Shown: positions 23,448 through 25,009 of the stretch, piece after piece
Position numbering within the stretch: the stretch's first letter is position 1
How the letters are laid out: every line of letters begins with the position of its first letter
Assembly: GCA_051875715.1 (NCBI GenBank)
Contig: JBJEHD010000008.1
Location: forward strand, 1 to 25,009
Source: DYCT01 sp051875715
Lineage (GTDB): Bacteria > Bacteroidota > Bacteroidia > Bacteroidales > Bacteroidaceae
DNA length: 25,009 bases
Reading direction: 5' to 3'
The notes under the pieces: generated by a model
What the model was told of the DNA's origin: nothing
Seen by the model: only the letters and a program-made list of their open reading frames with translations
The model's database searches: none
Made by a program: the position numbers and the translations under genes

Positions 23448-24260
23448 ATGAGACTTATCATTCAGCCTGATTACCAGACTATTTCCAAGTGGGCAGCCAA
23501 CTATGTGGCCGCTAAAATCAACAAAGCACAGCCCACGGCTGAGAAACCTTTTATATTAGGATTGCCCACCGGCTCGTCGCCTCTGGGCATGTACAAGGAA
23601 TTGATTGAACTGAACAAGCGCGGTGTGGTTTCGTTCCAGAACGTGGTTACGTTCAACATGGACGAATACGTCGGCTTGCCGAAGGAACACCCCGAAAGCT
23701 ATTATTCTTTCATGTGGAACAACTTCTTCAGCCATGTAGACGTGAAGCGTGAGAATGTGAACATCCTCAACGGCAACGACGAAGACCTGGAAGCCGAATG
23801 CGCACGCTACGAGGCCAAAATCCAGTCGTACGGTGGCATCGACCTCTTCTTGGGTGGCATCGGTCCGGACGGACACATCGCGTTCAACGAACCGGGGTCG
23901 TCGCTGACGTCGCGTACGCGCCAAAAAACGCTGACGACGGACACCATCATCGCCAACTCCCGCTTCTTCAACAACGATGTGAACCAGGTGCCCAAGACGT
24001 CGCTCACGGTAGGCGTCGGCACGGTGCTCTCCGCCAAGGAGGTGCTGATCATCGTAAACGGTCACAACAAGGCTCGCGCACTCTATCACGCTGTGGAAGG
24101 TGCCGTTACGCAGATGTGGACCATCAGCGCCCTGCAGATGCACGAAAAAGGCATCATCGTGTGCGACGATGCTGCAACGGCCGAACTGAAGGTGGGCACG
24201 TATCGGTACTTCAAGGACATCGAGGCTGCCAATCTCGATCCTGAAAGCCTGCTGAAGTAA
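23448..24260 (+). CDS. nagB: Glucosamine-6-phosphate deaminase
   Basis: A 270-aa cytoplasmic aldose-ketose isomerase/deaminase converting glucosamine-6-phosphate to fructose-6-phosphate and ammonia. The active-site residues of the hexameric E. coli-type enzyme occur at the same numbers: D72 in FNMDEYVG, D141, H143 and E148 in GPDGHIAFNEPGSS. The phosphate loop is LPTGSSPLGMYKEL (39-52). Length matches the family (about 266-270). It is the cytoplasmic end of the amino-sugar route that the two GH20 enzymes of this window would feed. A strong terminator follows 18 nt after the stop. Confidence 0.97.
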   Translation: MRLIIQPDYQTISKWAANYVAAKINKAQPTAEKPFILGLPTGSSPLGMYKELIELNKRGVVSFQNVVTFNMDEYVGLPKEHPESYYSFMWNNFFSHVDVKRENVNILNGNDEDLEAECARYEAKIQSYGGIDLFLGGIGPDGHIAFNEPGSSLTSRTRQKTLTTDTIIANSRFFNNDVNQVPKTSLTVGVGTVLSAKEVLIIVNGHNKARALYHAVEGAVTQMWTISALQMHEKGIIVCDDAATAELKVGTYRYFKDIEAANLDPESLLK

Positions 24261-24278
24261 AGCACTCCTAAATAAAAC

Positions 24279-24350
24279 CGGTCGTCAGATTGCCCATGCG
24301 CGCACCTTGTTGTGCTGGATCGCAATCTGACGGCCGATTTCTTTTTTTAT
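24279..24350. terminator. Bidirectional intrinsic terminator between nagB and the HU-like gene
   Basis: Arms 24279-24293 and 24322-24336 form a 15-bp stem with one G-U pair; the loop contains a further GCAC/GTGC stem. A T tract (TTTCTTTTTTTAT) follows on the plus strand and a T-rich stretch on the minus strand, so it can stop both convergent transcripts. Confidence 0.85.
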
Positions 24351-24393
24351 AGCCGGCAGGCTTCAGCCGATAGTCTACCTTATCTTCCTTTCC

Positions 24394-24840
24394 CTACAGT
24401 TCCATCGTGCTGTCGCCCCGTTTGACGGCGGCGAGCAGGCGCCTTTCGTCTCTTCGGTTGATGTTCTCCTGGAAGTGGGCGTCGCGACGGAGGTCCTTGA
24501 ATTCCGGGCTGGGCTCCCAATTGACCCGGATGCCGGTGATGTGCGCTTCGGGCGAAAAGGCCTCCATGGAGTCGGCTCCGTCGCAGACCAGGGAGGGATA
24601 GAACTTCCCCATCTCGCATAGGTCGACCTTGTAACCTTCTTTCATCTTTCTGGCCAGTTCCTCGGCCACTCTGGACACGATTGCCTTGTAGTCTCCCCGG
24701 CTGTGCGAAGAGCCGTGGAGCAGGATGCCGTCGATAAACTCGTCCAGGGACAGCGTTTTTTCTACTTGTGCGCTGGCATAGCACTTCTTCCCACGCTCGG
24801 GATAGCGCGGGTTGCCTCTCATTACCAAACTGTATTTCAT
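24394..24840 (-). CDS. HU-like DNA-binding protein (HU-HIG type)
   Basis: A 148-aa Bacteroidales protein related to the HU/IHF family. The N-terminus MKYSLVMRGNPRYPERGKKCYASAQVEKTLSLDEFIDGIL, followed by SRGDYKAIVSRVAEELARKMKEGYKVDLCEMGKFYPSLV, follows the pattern of the HU-HIG group (about residues 1-110), where the beta-arm binds and bends DNA. The C-terminal 30 residues (NRRDERRLLAAVKRGD) are charged and probably flexible. The start at 24840 is preferred to 24879 because the longer form would begin inside the -7 box at 24884-24877. Its targets are unknown; it is not necessarily a general nucleoid protein. Confidence 0.85.
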   Translation of the reverse strand: MKYSLVMRGNPRYPERGKKCYASAQVEKTLSLDEFIDGILLHGSSHSRGDYKAIVSRVAEELARKMKEGYKVDLCEMGKFYPSLVCDGADSMEAFSPEAHITGIRVNWEPSPEFKDLRRDAHFQENINRRDERRLLAAVKRGDSTMEL

Positions 24841-24876
24841 AGGTTTCCGTGTAAAATGATGTTTTCCTGTTTCTGA

Positions 24877-24884
24877 CAAAGATA
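24877..24884 (-). promoter_or_regulatory. -7 box of the HU-like gene
   Basis: Minus-strand TATCTTTG matches TAnnTTTG and lies about 37 nt upstream of the start codon. Nothing recognisable follows it to the window end (24885-25009). Confidence 0.5.
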
Positions 24885-25009
24885 ATACGCGGCGAAGGCG
24901 AAAGCAAGTACTTCGAGGGAAATGTGCGAAAACGGGCCGAAGGAGAGGCTTATACGGCTCAGTAGCTATTCAGTGTGGATAGGCGTAAAGTTTAGCAATG
25001 CGAAAGAGA

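Overview
This window is chromosomal DNA from a GC-rich member of the Bacteroidales (Bacteroidota), read from sequence alone. Evidence for this: most promoters I can place carry the Bacteroidota -7 box TAnnTTTG; there are many SpII lipoproteins and Sec-exported glycosidases; a GldB-family lipoprotein, an S9B dipeptidyl peptidase, an HU-like protein beginning MKYSLVMRGNP and a four-subunit 2-oxoacid:ferredoxin oxidoreductase are present. I cannot name the genus. I see no tRNA, rRNA, CRISPR array, transposase or phage gene.

Layout. (1) 80-3258, minus strand: a TPR protein, a 2x[4Fe-4S] ferredoxin, and the alpha, beta and gamma subunits of an anaerobic 2-oxoacid oxidoreductase. A previously easy-to-miss 55-aa two-helix membrane protein lies between alpha and beta (1434-1601). 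(2) 3402-4052: a HAD phosphatase, divergent from (3) 4226-7931: two overlapping GH20 beta-N-acetylhexosaminidase genes. (4) 7932-8259: a gene-free interval almost entirely made of inverted repeats, between convergent genes. (5) 8260-14348, minus strand: a small pectin-type CAZyme cluster (GH28, DUF4861, a DUF5123-like beta-helix protein with a C-terminal sorting-like tail, and GH43) without SusC/SusD or a regulator in view. (6) 14750-17503, plus strand: fabI, a GldB-like lipoprotein and an RsmI-like methyltransferase. (7) 17765-20843, minus strand: DPP-IV followed by lipA. (8) 20934-24260, plus strand: a TIGR01212 radical SAM protein, a flavodiiron protein and nagB. (9) 24394-24840, minus strand: an HU-like DNA-binding protein.

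How the genes fit together. The GH20 pair would release N-acetylhexosamine from host or dietary glycans, and NagB further along returns glucosamine-6-phosphate to glycolysis. GH28, GH43 and the neighbouring unknowns point to pectin side-chain and backbone breakdown. The ferredoxin-linked oxidoreductase and the flavodiiron protein fit a strict anaerobe that meets traces of oxygen or NO.

The most interesting signals are in non-coding DNA. First, a terminator-linked palindromic element of about 120 bp occurs as one complete copy (7981-8100), one cut by the window edge (1-17) and one decayed, core-deleted copy (about 15640-15701), each adjoining a GAGGCTGT...ACAGCCTC hairpin. Second, a MITE-like element with 26-27 bp terminal inverted repeats exists in a long form (21923-22104) and a short form (4129-4205). 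Third, a shared motif CAATAnnnnCACA sits 20-21 nt upstream of the -7 boxes of two CAZyme-cluster genes and may be their operator. None of these could be checked against a database here.
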